Below, piece after piece: positions 28,235 through 37,910 of a DNA stretch of 64,000 bases. A program made the position numbers and the translations under genes. The stretch is from NCBI RefSeq assembly GCF_900129655.1, contig NZ_FQWK01000004.1, positions 186,001-250,000 of the forward strand, read 5' to 3'. The stretch is from Bacteroides clarus YIT 12056. Lineage in GTDB: Bacteria > Bacteroidota > Bacteroidia > Bacteroidales > Bacteroidaceae. The notes under the pieces are model-generated. The model searched no databases. It was not told the DNA's origin and worked only from the letters and a program-made list of their open reading frames with translations. The first letter of the stretch is position 1, and the number at the start of each line of letters is the position of its first letter.

Positions 28235-29269
28235 ATGAAAGAGAAAATCTTGGTTACAGGCGGAACCGGCTATATCGGTTCTCATACTGTTGTAGAACTT
28301 CAAAACGCAGGCTATGAAGTTGTTATTATTGATAATCTGTCAAATTCCAGCGCAGATGTTGTAGACAATATCGAAAAAGTATCGGGTATCCGTCCCGTAT
28401 TTGAGAAATTGGATTGCTTGGATTATGCCGGTCTTGACGCTGTGTTCGCTAAATATAAAGGTATCAAAGCAATTATTCATTTTGCAGCGAGCAAAGCTGT
28501 GGGAGAGTCTGTGGAAAAGCCGTTGCTGTATTACCGCAACAACTTGGTTTCTTTGATAAATCTGCTCGAACTGATGCCTAAACATGGAGTAGAGGGTATT
28601 GTATTCTCTTCTTCTTGTACTGTATATGGTCAGCCCGATCAACTTCCTGTCACGGAAGAAGCTCCTATAAAGAAGGCGGAATCCCCGTACGGAAATACGA
28701 AGCAAATCAACGAAGAGATTGTTCGTGATACAGTCGCTTCCGGCGCTCCTATCAATGCTATCTTGCTGCGTTATTTCAATCCGATAGGCGCTCATCCTAC
28801 GGCATTGCTTGGTGAATTGCCTAACGGTGTGCCGCAGAACTTGATACCGTATCTTACTCAGACTGCTATCGGTATCCGTGAGAAGCTGAGTGTGTTCGGT
28901 GATGATTATGATACTCCTGACGGTTCTTGCATCCGCGATTTCATTAATGTGGTGGATTTGGCAAAGGCTCATGTCGTAGCTATCCGTCGTATTTTGGAGA
29001 AGAAACAGAAAGAGAAAGTTGAAGTATTCAATATCGGTACAGGACGCGGTCTTTCCGTATTGGAGCTGATTAACGCGTTTGAGAAGGCTACCGGCGTGAA
29101 GTTGAATTATCAGATTGTGGGCCGTCGTGCCGGAGATATTGAAAAAGTATGGGCTAATCCTGAACTGGCTAACAATGAATTAGGCTGGAAAGCGGAAGAG
29201 GGTATTGAAGATACTTTACGTTCCGCATGGAATTGGCAGTTGAAACTTCGTGAAAGAGGTATTCAATAA
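28235..29269 (+). CDS. galE: UDP-glucose 4-epimerase
   Basis: The 344-residue enzyme interconverts UDP-glucose and UDP-galactose in the cytoplasm. The NAD-binding GGTGYIGSH lies at residues 9-17. The catalytic Ser/Thr loop is VFSSSCTVYG (123-132), and the Tyr152-xxx-Lys156 pair sits in SPYGNTK. RYFNPIGAHP is the typical substrate-side motif of the extended SDR family. Length is normal. It is a single-gene unit that supplies sugar nucleotides for capsule and lipopolysaccharide. Confidence 0.97.
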   Translation: MKEKILVTGGTGYIGSHTVVELQNAGYEVVIIDNLSNSSADVVDNIEKVSGIRPVFEKLDCLDYAGLDAVFAKYKGIKAIIHFAASKAVGESVEKPLLYYRNNLVSLINLLELMPKHGVEGIVFSSSCTVYGQPDQLPVTEEAPIKKAESPYGNTKQINEEIVRDTVASGAPINAILLRYFNPIGAHPTALLGELPNGVPQNLIPYLTQTAIGIREKLSVFGDDYDTPDGSCIRDFINVVDLAKAHVVAIRRILEKKQKEKVEVFNIGTGRGLSVLELINAFEKATGVKLNYQIVGRRAGDIEKVWANPELANNELGWKAEEGIEDTLRSAWNWQLKLRERGIQ

Positions 29270-29303
29270 GAATAAACGGATTTGTGTTTTTTAACAGATA
29301 GAA

Positions 29304-29335
29304 AATAAACAAATGCTTCCCCGCATTTGTTTATT
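29304..29335 (+). terminator. Terminator of galE
   Basis: A perfect 13-bp stem (29304-29316 with 29323-29335; AATAAACAAATGC) with loop TTCCCC lies 34 bp after the galE stop. A smaller hairpin with a similar C-rich loop (TATGCC-TCCCC-GGCATA) follows at 29392-29408. Confidence 0.75.
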
Positions 29336-29427
29336 ACATGCAAATCAGCCTGAAGCTGCTTATGTATATGTGAATATCCGTAATTAGTACATATGCCTCC
29401 CCGGCATAGACAGGTAAGATTGCATAG

Positions 29428-29435
29428 TAGTTTTG
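29428..29435 (+). promoter_or_regulatory. Orphan -7 box before a short terminator
   Basis: TAGTTTTG matches TAnnTTTG and lies 28 bp upstream of the strong terminator stem at 29464-29493, with no ORF in between. It could be chance, or it could drive a transcript of roughly 55-60 nt. Confidence 0.3.
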
Positions 29436-29463
29436 TCGTGTTTTATTTTGTGTTTGTGTTGTG

Positions 29464-29493
29464 AATAAGCCTTGTCGCGAGACAGGGCTTATT
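29464..29493 (+). terminator. Strong intrinsic terminator between galE and the YecH-like gene
   Basis: AATAAGCCTTGTC (29464-29476) pairs with GACAGGGCTTATT (29481-29493) with one G-U pair and a GCGA loop, followed by a run of T. It lies about 195 bp past galE, which already has its own hairpin, so it may serve a separate short transcript or act as a second terminator. Confidence 0.85.
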
Positions 29494-29551
29494 TTTTGTT
29501 TTTTTCATTAGTTTTGTCACATTTGTTACACTCGGGAGTTTTTCCTTGTTT

Positions 29552-29559
29552 TATCTTTG
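29552..29559 (+). promoter_or_regulatory. Promoter of the YecH-like gene
   Basis: TATCTTTG matches TAnnTTTG, 14 bp before the ATG at 29574, so the leader is very short. Confidence 0.65.
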
Positions 29560-29573
29560 CAAGAAAAAAGATT

Positions 29574-29807
29574 ATGGAACAGTTACACGCTCATGAAGTT
29601 CTTCACATGATGGAAGGCAACAGTTATACGGAATTGTCGTTAAAAGAAGCAATCGTTCGCAAGTTCGGTAAAGAACAGCGGTTCTATGCTTGTTCGGCTG
29701 ATAATATGGACATCGATACTCTCATTGAATTTCTTAAAATGAAAGGTAAGTTTATGCCTGCCGGCAATGGATTTACGGTAGATGTTACCAAGGTCTGCAA
29801 TCATTGA
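29574..29807 (+). CDS. YecH-like (DUF2492) metal-binding protein
   Basis: The 77-residue protein has the N-terminal HAHEVLHMM and the C-terminal TKVCNH, which together provide His/Cys ligands as in the small YecH/DUF2492 family thought to bind metal. FYACSADNMDIDTLIEFLKMKGKF is the conserved middle. The reading frame is open upstream to 29472, but the promoter at 29552-29559 and the family length support the ATG at 29574. It is a single-gene unit of unknown role. Confidence 0.85.
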   Translation: MEQLHAHEVLHMMEGNSYTELSLKEAIVRKFGKEQRFYACSADNMDIDTLIEFLKMKGKFMPAGNGFTVDVTKVCNH

Positions 29808-29849
29808 TTATCTTGAATATTCTTCCCATACGGAATTGAATATATTTGT

Positions 29850-29889
29850 ACTTGGCATAAGAAACATACATGTATTTCTTATGCCAAGT
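29850..29889 (+). terminator. Terminator of the YecH-like gene
   Basis: A perfect 15-bp stem (29850-29864 with 29875-29889; ACTTGGCATAAGAAA) encloses an inner TACATGTA palindrome and is followed by TTCTTTTTG. A TATATTTG box directly precedes it (29841-29848). The rest of the stretch up to 30161 is A/T-rich and holds only the promoter of the ATP synthase operon. Confidence 0.85.
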
Positions 29890-30105
29890 TTCTTTTTGAA
29901 ATAAACTTAGAATCTTGTTCGCCGATATTTATTGGTGGAATATGGGGCGCAATTAACTGTTTTTTATAATTAGGTGCATTACTAATTGTTAACCAACGTT
30001 ATTGTATATGGAACAAATTGTTCCTATTGTAGTATAAATCGTTCAAAATCGTATAATTTATAGAAAAAAAGCTTTTAAGGAGAACAATTAGACGTGATTT
30101 GTTTA

Positions 30106-30113
30106 TACATTTG
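30106..30113 (+). promoter_or_regulatory. Promoter of the ATP synthase operon
   Basis: TACATTTG matches TAnnTTTG, 170 bp upstream of the atpD ATG. The predicted leader therefore contains the small ORF at 30162-30257. No closer full-consensus box was found. Confidence 0.6.
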
Positions 30114-30161
30114 CGAGGTTGTTTATGTAACTATTTTAAATGAACAAATAGCCTGACGCAA

Positions 30162-31804
<1,643 letters not shown>

Positions 31805-31836
31805 TTTGAATATTTAAATTTCAATAGACTAAAAAA

Positions 31837-32082
31837 ATGAAGGGACTGCATTTGGATATTGTATCGCCGGATAAGGAAATCTTCAATGGCGAGGTCGACA
31901 GTGTTACATTGCCGGGTACGCTTGGTTCGTTTACTATTTTGTCGCAGCATGCGCCCATCGTGTCTTCGCTCAAAGCCGGTACACTGGCTTATGTAACAAA
32001 AGACGGAGAAGAGCATGTACAGGATATTCATGGCGGTTTTGTGGAGATGAACGGCAACAAAGTTTCGGTTTGCGTAGACTGA
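31837..32082 (+). CDS. atpC: F1F0 ATP synthase epsilon subunit (short form)
   Basis: The 81-residue protein contains only the N-terminal beta-sandwich (LHLDIVSPDKEIFNGEVDSV, GTLGSFTILSQHAPIVSSL). The usual C-terminal two-helix arm that inhibits ATP hydrolysis in other bacteria is missing; full-length homologues have about 130-140 residues. The stop codon is clean and the next gene follows at once, so this is a natural short form, not a frameshift. It links gamma to the c ring. Confidence 0.95.
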   Translation: MKGLHLDIVSPDKEIFNGEVDSVTLPGTLGSFTILSQHAPIVSSLKAGTLAYVTKDGEEHVQDIHGGFVEMNGNKVSVCVD

Positions 32083-32116
32083 CCCCTTTTGATTTTGAAC
32101 CTTAAATTGAATCGAT

Positions 32117-32542
32117 GTGAGTATTACAAAACGAAATTATTTGTGGCAGGTAGCGCTCTTAACGGTATTGGTAGGCGGTATAGGCGGTTGGGCTTATTAT
32201 TCGGTATTCCCGCATCACTATTTTGGCGGTTATCCGTTGATACCGATTTTCTTCTTGGTTTTCGGTGTGTTTATGATAAGCATGGTCGAAAGCTGCCGTC
32301 ACCGGATGCCGGGGCGGATGTTGCAGATATACCTGTTGATGCGTGTTATGCGAATGCTTGCTTCTATCATTGTGATGCTGGTATATTGCGTTGCCGTGCG
32401 TGAAGAAGCGAAAGAATTCCTGCTGACGTTTATCGCGAACTATCTGATATATTTGATTTATGACTCTTGGTTTTTCTTCACTTTTGAAACTAACCGGAAG
32501 TTGAAAAAGAAAATGAAACAAAAAAATGAAACAATTGCGTAA
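32117..32542 (+). CDS. Membrane protein of the ATP synthase operon (AtpI-like position)
   Basis: The 141-residue protein has four hydrophobic segments (about 11-30, 41-58, 75-95, 100-125) and a Lys-rich tail. It sits between epsilon and a, where other operons carry atpI/atpZ, so a role in c-ring assembly or ion supply is inferred; no sequence motif proves it. The start is a GTG at 32117 (the overlapping ATG at 32115 is followed directly by TGA). Its end overlaps atpB by 17 bp, which suggests translational coupling. Confidence 0.75.
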   Translation: MSITKRNYLWQVALLTVLVGGIGGWAYYSVFPHHYFGGYPLIPIFFLVFGVFMISMVESCRHRMPGRMLQIYLLMRVMRMLASIIVMLVYCVAVREEAKEFLLTFIANYLIYLIYDSWFFFTFETNRKLKKKMKQKNETIA

Positions 32543-33695
32543 CATACTAACCGGGGTGTTGCTGGTGTGGGGATTATTGTTATCCGCCTCTGTGCAGGCC
32601 GACAGTATTCCTGTTGCACAAAATGGACTTGCGGCCGAACTCGACAGCATAGTCCAACGTGATGATGTAACCCCTGCAGAGCAAGAGAAGAATACGGTGA
32701 ATGTAAAGGAAATCGTATTCGGGCATATTGGCGATTCGTACGAATGGCATATTACCGCTTTTGGGGAAACGCATGTTATCATTCCGTTGCCTGTCATTGT
32801 ATATAGCAGTACAACAGGATGGCACACTTTCCTTTCTTCCCGTTTGGAAGAAAACGGCGGAAGCTACGAGGGTTTGTCCATCGCTCCGGAAGGCAGTAAG
32901 TACGAGGGAAAATTGGTGGAATACGATGCCGCAGGTAATGAGGTGCGTCCTTGGGATATATCCATTACGAAAGTTACGTTGGCACTGCTTATCAATAGCG
33001 TCTTATTGCTTGTCATTATTCTGAGCGTGGCCCAATGGTATCGCAAGCATCCTCAAGGCAGTGCGGCACCGGGCGGTTTCATAGGATTTATGGAGATGTT
33101 CATTATGATGGTGAACGACGACATTATAAAGAGTTGTGTGGGACCAAAGTACCGTAAGTTTGCCCCTTACCTGCTGACAGCGTTCTTCTTTATCTTCATA
33201 AATAACCTCATGGGATTGATTCCTATCTTCCCGGGCGGGGCGAATGTCACCGGAAACATTGCCATTACGATGGTCCTGGCTGTCTGTACGTTCCTTGCCG
33301 TCAATATTTTTGGAACCAAAACATATTGGAAAGACATTTTCTGGCCGGATGTACCCTGGTGGTTGAAAGTGCCTGTGCCCATGATGCCGTTTATAGAATT
33401 CTTCGGAATCTTTACGAAGCCGTTTGCTCTGATGATACGTCTTTTTGCCAATATGCTGGCGGGACACATGGCAATGCTGGTGCTGACTTGTTTGATATTC
33501 ATATCGGCGAGTATGGGACCTGCTTTGAACGGGACATTAACGGTGGCTTCGGTGCTGTTTAATATCTTTATGAACGCATTGGAATTATTGGTAGCCTTTA
33601 TTCAGGCCTATGTGTTTACGATGCTGTCGGCCGTGTTCATCGGTCTGGCGCAAGAGGAACACAAAGAGAAAGCGGAGGAGAAGGCCATAAAGTGA
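32526..33695 (+). CDS. atpB: F1F0 ATP synthase subunit a (with long N-terminal extension)
   Basis: The 389-residue protein is longer than the roughly 250-residue average. It has a signal peptide (ILTGVLLVWGLLLSASVQA), about 130 periplasmic residues, and then the conserved membrane part. The essential arginine is in KPFALMIRLFANMLAGH (Arg305), and the last helix region is ALELLVAFIQAYVFTMLSAVFI. It forms the ion half-channels next to the c ring. The extended N-terminus is usual in Bacteroidetes. Confidence 0.96.
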   Translation: MKQLRNILTGVLLVWGLLLSASVQADSIPVAQNGLAAELDSIVQRDDVTPAEQEKNTVNVKEIVFGHIGDSYEWHITAFGETHVIIPLPVIVYSSTTGWHTFLSSRLEENGGSYEGLSIAPEGSKYEGKLVEYDAAGNEVRPWDISITKVTLALLINSVLLLVIILSVAQWYRKHPQGSAAPGGFIGFMEMFIMMVNDDIIKSCVGPKYRKFAPYLLTAFFFIFINNLMGLIPIFPGGANVTGNIAITMVLAVCTFLAVNIFGTKTYWKDIFWPDVPWWLKVPVPMMPFIEFFGIFTKPFALMIRLFANMLAGHMAMLVLTCLIFISASMGPALNGTLTVASVLFNIFMNALELLVAFIQAYVFTMLSAVFIGLAQEEHKEKAEEKAIK

Positions 33696-33743
33696 TGGAG
33701 TGATAAAATTGAGAAAATAAACATTAATAAAATAACAATTTAA

Positions 33744-34013
<270 letters not shown>

Positions 34014-34025
34014 AAAGATAAAATT

Positions 34026-34526
34026 ATGTCATTGTTATTACCTGATAGTGGTCTGCTGTTCTGGATGCTCCTTTCATTCGGCGTGGTTTTTGTGATATTG
34101 GCCAAGTACGGCTTTCCCATCATTACTAAAATGGTGGAAGGCCGTAGGACCTACATAGACCAGTCGCTGGAAGTGGCACGTCAGGCAAACGCCCAGCTCG
34201 CCAAACTGAAAGAGGAGAGTGAGGCGCTGATTGCTGCCGCGAACAAGGAGCAGGGACGCATCATGCGGGAAGCAATGCACGAGCGTGACAAGATTATTGT
34301 CGAAGCGCGTAAACATGCGGAAGCCGTTGCGCAGAAGGAACTGGATGATGTAAAACAGCAGATTCAGCAAGAGAAGGAAGAAGCTATCCGCGATATTCGC
34401 CGTCAGGTTGCTGTACTATCGGTAGATATTGCGGAGAAGATTATCCGTCGTAATCTGGACGAGAAGCAAGACCAGATGGAAATGATTGACCGTATGCTGG
34501 ATGAGATGCTGACGCCCAATCACTAA
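34026..34526 (+). CDS. atpF: F1F0 ATP synthase subunit b
   Basis: The 166-residue protein has one N-terminal membrane helix ([21 protein letters not shown]) and a long charged coiled coil (about 40-150) that forms the peripheral stalk. Length and composition are normal. It starts 12 bp after atpE and ends 19 bp before atpH. Confidence 0.95.
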   Translation: MSLLLPDSGLLFWMLLSFGVVFVILAKYGFPIITKMVEGRRTYIDQSLEVARQANAQLAKLKEESEALIAAANKEQGRIMREAMHERDKIIVEARKHAEAVAQKELDDVKQQIQQEKEEAIRDIRRQVAVLSVDIAEKIIRRNLDEKQDQMEMIDRMLDEMLTPNH

Positions 34527-34545
34527 TCATTAATCTTTAGAAGAA

Positions 34546-35106
34546 ATGGATATAGGAATTGTTTCGATGCGATATGCAAAGGCTCTTATGGAGTATGCCA
34601 AGAGCACGGGTACGGAAGACAGACTATATACTGAAATGCGTACGTTGAGCTGGAGTTTCGAGAAACATCCTGATTTGCGTACGGCATTGGAGAATCCAGT
34701 ACTGTCGGTACGGGAGAAATTCTCGCTTATCTGTACCGCGGCCGTGGGGGATGCTCCTGCCGAGCGTGAGTTGGCCCGTTTCATTACGCTGGTATTAAGA
34801 AACAGGCGTGAGGCGTTTCTGCAATATATTTGTCTGAGCTATCTGGATTTATACAGAAAGAGCAGGCATATCGGGATTGCGAAACTGACGACCGCCGTAC
34901 CCGCAAGCCATGAGATTTGGGAACGTATCCGAAACAGCGCTTCCCATCTGCTGCATGCCGAAATGGAGTTACAGACAGATGTCGACCCATCTATTGAAGG
35001 CGGATTTATATTCGACGTCAACGATTTCCGTCTGGATGCCAGTATTGCTACTCAGCTAAAGAGAGTGAAACAACAGTTCATTGATAAGAACAGAAGAATC
35101 GTGTGA
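34546..35106 (+). CDS. atpH: F1F0 ATP synthase delta subunit
   Basis: The 186-residue protein has the OSCP/delta layout: an N-terminal helical bundle (SMRYAKALMEYAKSTGTEDR), then a C-terminal domain with GGFIFDVNDFRLDASIATQL, which matches the conserved GGxxxxxxxxxxDxSxxxxL signature. It caps F1 and binds subunit b. It is followed by a 128-bp gap before atpA that contains an inverted set of AAATAGTAAAT-type motifs. Confidence 0.95.
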   Translation: MDIGIVSMRYAKALMEYAKSTGTEDRLYTEMRTLSWSFEKHPDLRTALENPVLSVREKFSLICTAAVGDAPAERELARFITLVLRNRREAFLQYICLSYLDLYRKSRHIGIAKLTTAVPASHEIWERIRNSASHLLHAEMELQTDVDPSIEGGFIFDVNDFRLDASIATQLKRVKQQFIDKNRRIV

Positions 35107-35207
35107 TTTACGATTTGACAATTTGCAATTTACTATTTAGCATTGTGACGGGTAAGTTGTAAGAGGTCAAAAGCGGTATATGATTCGTTTCTTCAGAAAG
35201 TAAAATA

Positions 35208-35227
35208 GTAAATCGTTAAATAGTAAA
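35208..35227 (+). repeat. 20-nt leader motif before atpA (also at 572-591)
   Basis: GTAAATCGTTAAATAGTAAA lies 7 bp before the atpA ATG. A 19/20-identical copy, with C for T, lies at 572-591, 4 bp before the tandem-ACT gene. The reverse complement pattern (CAATTTACTATTTAG) also occurs at 35124-35141, so a weak fold is possible. Confidence 0.6.
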
Positions 35228-35234
35228 TACTAAA

Positions 35235-36821
35235 ATGTTGTCTGAAAATATAAAAGTAAGCGAAGTCTCCGATATTCTGCGCAAACAGTTGGAAGGTATC
35301 GATACCCGCGTGCAACTGGATGAAATCGGTACGGTACTGCAAGTCAGCGATGGCGTGGCACGTATCTACGGATTGCGCAATGCCGAAGCAAACGAGTTGC
35401 TGGAATTTGACAACGGTATCAAAGCCATCGTGATGAACCTTGAAGAAGACAACGTGGGCGCCGTATTATTAGGCCCTACGGATAAAATCAAGGAAGGATT
35501 CGTGGTGAAACGTACCAAGCGTATCGCTTCCATCATGGTGGGAGAGGGTATGTTGGGACGCGTTATCGACCCGTTGGGCGCACCGTTGGACGGCAAAGGC
35601 CTGATAGGCGGCGAGCTTTGTGAGATGCCGTTGGAACGTAAGGCTCCGGGCGTTATTTTCCGCCAGCCAGTAAACCAGCCGTTGCAAACCGGCTTGAAAG
35701 CTGTCGATGCCATGATTCCTATCGGCCGCGGGCAACGTGAGTTGATTATCGGCGACCGCCAGACGGGTAAGACTGCGATTGCCATCGATACTATCATAAA
35801 CCAGCGTGCCAACTATGAAGCGGGCGACCCTGTGTACTGTATCTACGTAGCCATCGGTCAGAAAGGCTCTACGGTAGCATCCATCGTAAACACATTGCGT
35901 GAAAACGGTGCGATGGATTACACCATCGTTGTGGCTGCTACGGCAGGCGATCCGGCTGCATTGCAGTATTATGCTCCGTTTGCCGGCGCTGCAATCGGTG
36001 AGTATTTCCGTGATACCGGCCGTCATGCGCTGGTGGTTTATGACGACTTGTCCAAGCAGGCGGTAGCCTATCGTGAGGTTTCCTTGATTTTGCGCCGTCC
36101 GTCGGGACGTGAGGCATATCCGGGTGATATCTTCTACCTGCATTCCCGTCTGTTGGAGCGTGCGGCAAAGATTATCAGCCAGGAAGAGGTGGCGCGCGAG
36201 ATGAACGACCTGCCCGAAAGCCTGAAAGGCAGAGTAAAAGGCGGCGGCTCATTAACGGCGCTTCCTATTATCGAAACGCAGGCCGGTGACGTGTCGGCTT
36301 ACATTCCTACAAACGTAATCTCCATTACCGACGGACAGATATTCCTCGACACCAACCTCTTCAACCAGGGTAACCGTCCGGCTATCGACGTAGGTATCTC
36401 CGTGAGCCGTGTAGGTGGTAATGCCCAGATTAAGGCGATGAAGAAGGTTGCGGGTACATTGAAGATAGACCAGGCTCAGTATCGCGAACTGGAAGCGTTT
36501 ACCAAATTCAGCGGTGATATGGACCCTGTTACTGCGCTGACTATCGACAAAGGGCAAAAGAATACCCGTTTGCTGGTACAGCCTCAGTATAGCCCGATGC
36601 CCGTAGAGAAGCAGATTGCCATTCTTTATTGCGGTACGCATGGTTTGTTGAAAGACGTGCCTTTGGACAAAGTGAGCGAGTTTGAACGCAGTTTCCTCGA
36701 ATTCCTTGAAAGAGATTATCAGATGGAAGTGCTCGATGTATTGAAGACGGGTGTCATTGATGATAATGTCTGCAAGAAGATAGAAGAGACGGCGGCAAAG
36801 ACAGCCAAGCAATTTATGTAG
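35235..36821 (+). CDS. atpA: F1F0 ATP synthase alpha subunit
   Basis: The 528-residue non-catalytic nucleotide-binding subunit has the P-loop GDRQTGKT at residues 173-180, PYTGIAVGE-like [12 protein letters not shown], and [19 protein letters not shown]. It alternates with beta in the F1 head. A short tract of AATC-type repeats (36841-36878) separates it from atpG. Confidence 0.98.
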   Translation: MLSENIKVSEVSDILRKQLEGIDTRVQLDEIGTVLQVSDGVARIYGLRNAEANELLEFDNGIKAIVMNLEEDNVGAVLLGPTDKIKEGFVVKRTKRIASIMVGEGMLGRVIDPLGAPLDGKGLIGGELCEMPLERKAPGVIFRQPVNQPLQTGLKAVDAMIPIGRGQRELIIGDRQTGKTAIAIDTIINQRANYEAGDPVYCIYVAIGQKGSTVASIVNTLRENGAMDYTIVVAATAGDPAALQYYAPFAGAAIGEYFRDTGRHALVVYDDLSKQAVAYREVSLILRRPSGREAYPGDIFYLHSRLLERAAKIISQEEVAREMNDLPESLKGRVKGGGSLTALPIIETQAGDVSAYIPTNVISITDGQIFLDTNLFNQGNRPAIDVGISVSRVGGNAQIKAMKKVAGTLKIDQAQYRELEAFTKFSGDMDPVTALTIDKGQKNTRLLVQPQYSPMPVEKQIAILYCGTHGLLKDVPLDKVSEFERSFLEFLERDYQMEVLDVLKTGVIDDNVCKKIEETAAKTAKQFM

Positions 36822-36840
36822 ATGGCGGTCAGGCATTCAA

Positions 36841-36878
36841 CAACGACTAATCGCCAATCACCAACCCCTAATCACTAT
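36841..36878 (+). repeat. Short AATC-type repeat tract between atpA and atpG
   Basis: CTAATCGCCAATCACCAAC and CCCTAATCACTAT form a degenerate (C)TAATCNC/CAATCAC tract directly before atpG. A shorter version (CCAATCACTAATCATTAATC) spans the atpF stop at 34516-34535. No function is evident. Confidence 0.4.
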
Positions 36879-36883
36879 ATGAA

Positions 36884-37768
36884 ATGGCTTCACTGAAAGA
36901 GGTAAAAAATAGAATAAGCTCCGTCAAGAGTACGCGTCAGATAACCTCGGCGATGAAGATGGTAGCATCTGCCAAACTGCATAAGGCGCAGGGGCGGATT
37001 GAGAATATGCTGCCTTATCAACGGAAGCTGAATGAGATTCTGACAAACTTCTTGAGTACGGATGCTACGATAGAGTCACCCTATACCGAGGAACGTCCGG
37101 TAGAGAAAGTGGCGATTGTGGCGTTCTCGTCCAATTCGTCCTTATGCGGCGCTTTCAATTCCAACGTGGCGAAGATGCTGGAGCGCACACTGGAAGACTA
37201 TAAATCGTTGGGCAAAGAGAACATCTTGCTGTATCCCGTAGGCAAGAAGGTGGAAGAAGCCGTAAAGAAGTTGGGATACGAGCCGCAAGGCAGCTATCAG
37301 GAAATGGCCGACAAACCTTCGTATGTGCAGGCTTACGAGCTTGCCGGACTCTTGATGAAAGAGTTTCTGGAGGGACGCATCGACAAGGTAGAGCTGATTT
37401 ATCATCATTTCAAATCTACCGGGTCGCAAATCCTGACGAGAGATAAGTATCTGCCTATCAACTTGGATAAGGTGGCCGAAGAAGCGACGGAAACCGCCGG
37501 AAAGAGCAACTTCAATAATGATTATATTGTAGAGCCTTCCGCAGCCCGGTTGATAGCCGACCTTCTTCCTAAAGTACTGAGCCAGAAGATTTATACGGTT
37601 CTGCTGGACTCGAATACTTCCGAACATGCAGCCCGTATGCTTGCCATGCAGGCCGCTACGGACAATGCCAACGAGTTGATTCAGGACCTGACGAAGCAGT
37701 ATAACAAGAGTCGCCAACAGGCGATTACGAATGAATTGCTGGATATAATCGGCGGCAGCTTGAAATAA
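36884..37768 (+). CDS. atpG: F1F0 ATP synthase gamma subunit
   Basis: The 294-residue rotor shaft has the conserved N-terminal helix MASLKEVKNRISSVKSTRQI with ITSAMKMVASAKLHKAQ, and the C-terminal helix ending in KSRQQAITNELLDIIGG. It is the last gene of the operon and is followed by a perfect terminator hairpin. Confidence 0.97.
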   Translation: MASLKEVKNRISSVKSTRQITSAMKMVASAKLHKAQGRIENMLPYQRKLNEILTNFLSTDATIESPYTEERPVEKVAIVAFSSNSSLCGAFNSNVAKMLERTLEDYKSLGKENILLYPVGKKVEEAVKKLGYEPQGSYQEMADKPSYVQAYELAGLLMKEFLEGRIDKVELIYHHFKSTGSQILTRDKYLPINLDKVAEEATETAGKSNFNNDYIVEPSAARLIADLLPKVLSQKIYTVLLDSNTSEHAARMLAMQAATDNANELIQDLTKQYNKSRQQAITNELLDIIGGSLK

Positions 37769-37775
37769 GTTTTGC

Positions 37776-37826
37776 ATAGGAAAAGAGGATGTACCGAAGC
37801 GCTTTCGGTACATCCTCTTTTCCTAT
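37776..37826 (+). terminator. Terminator of the ATP synthase operon
   Basis: A perfect 23-bp stem (37776-37798 with 37804-37826; core AGGATGTACCGAA) with a 5-nt loop lies 7 bp after the atpG stop and ends in TTTTCCTAT. Confidence 0.92.
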
Positions 37827-37873
37827 CATAAAAAACATTCCGCCAACATCCCCTCTCCTTTATTTATTTGTGC

Positions 37874-37881
37874 TACCTTTA
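37874..37881 (+). promoter_or_regulatory. Probable promoter of the Pif1-like helicase gene
   Basis: TACCTTTA matches seven of eight positions of TAnnTTTG, 29 bp before the ATG. Confidence 0.4.
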
Positions 37882-37910
37882 CCACCTGTTACAACAAACT
37901 GAAAGGAATA

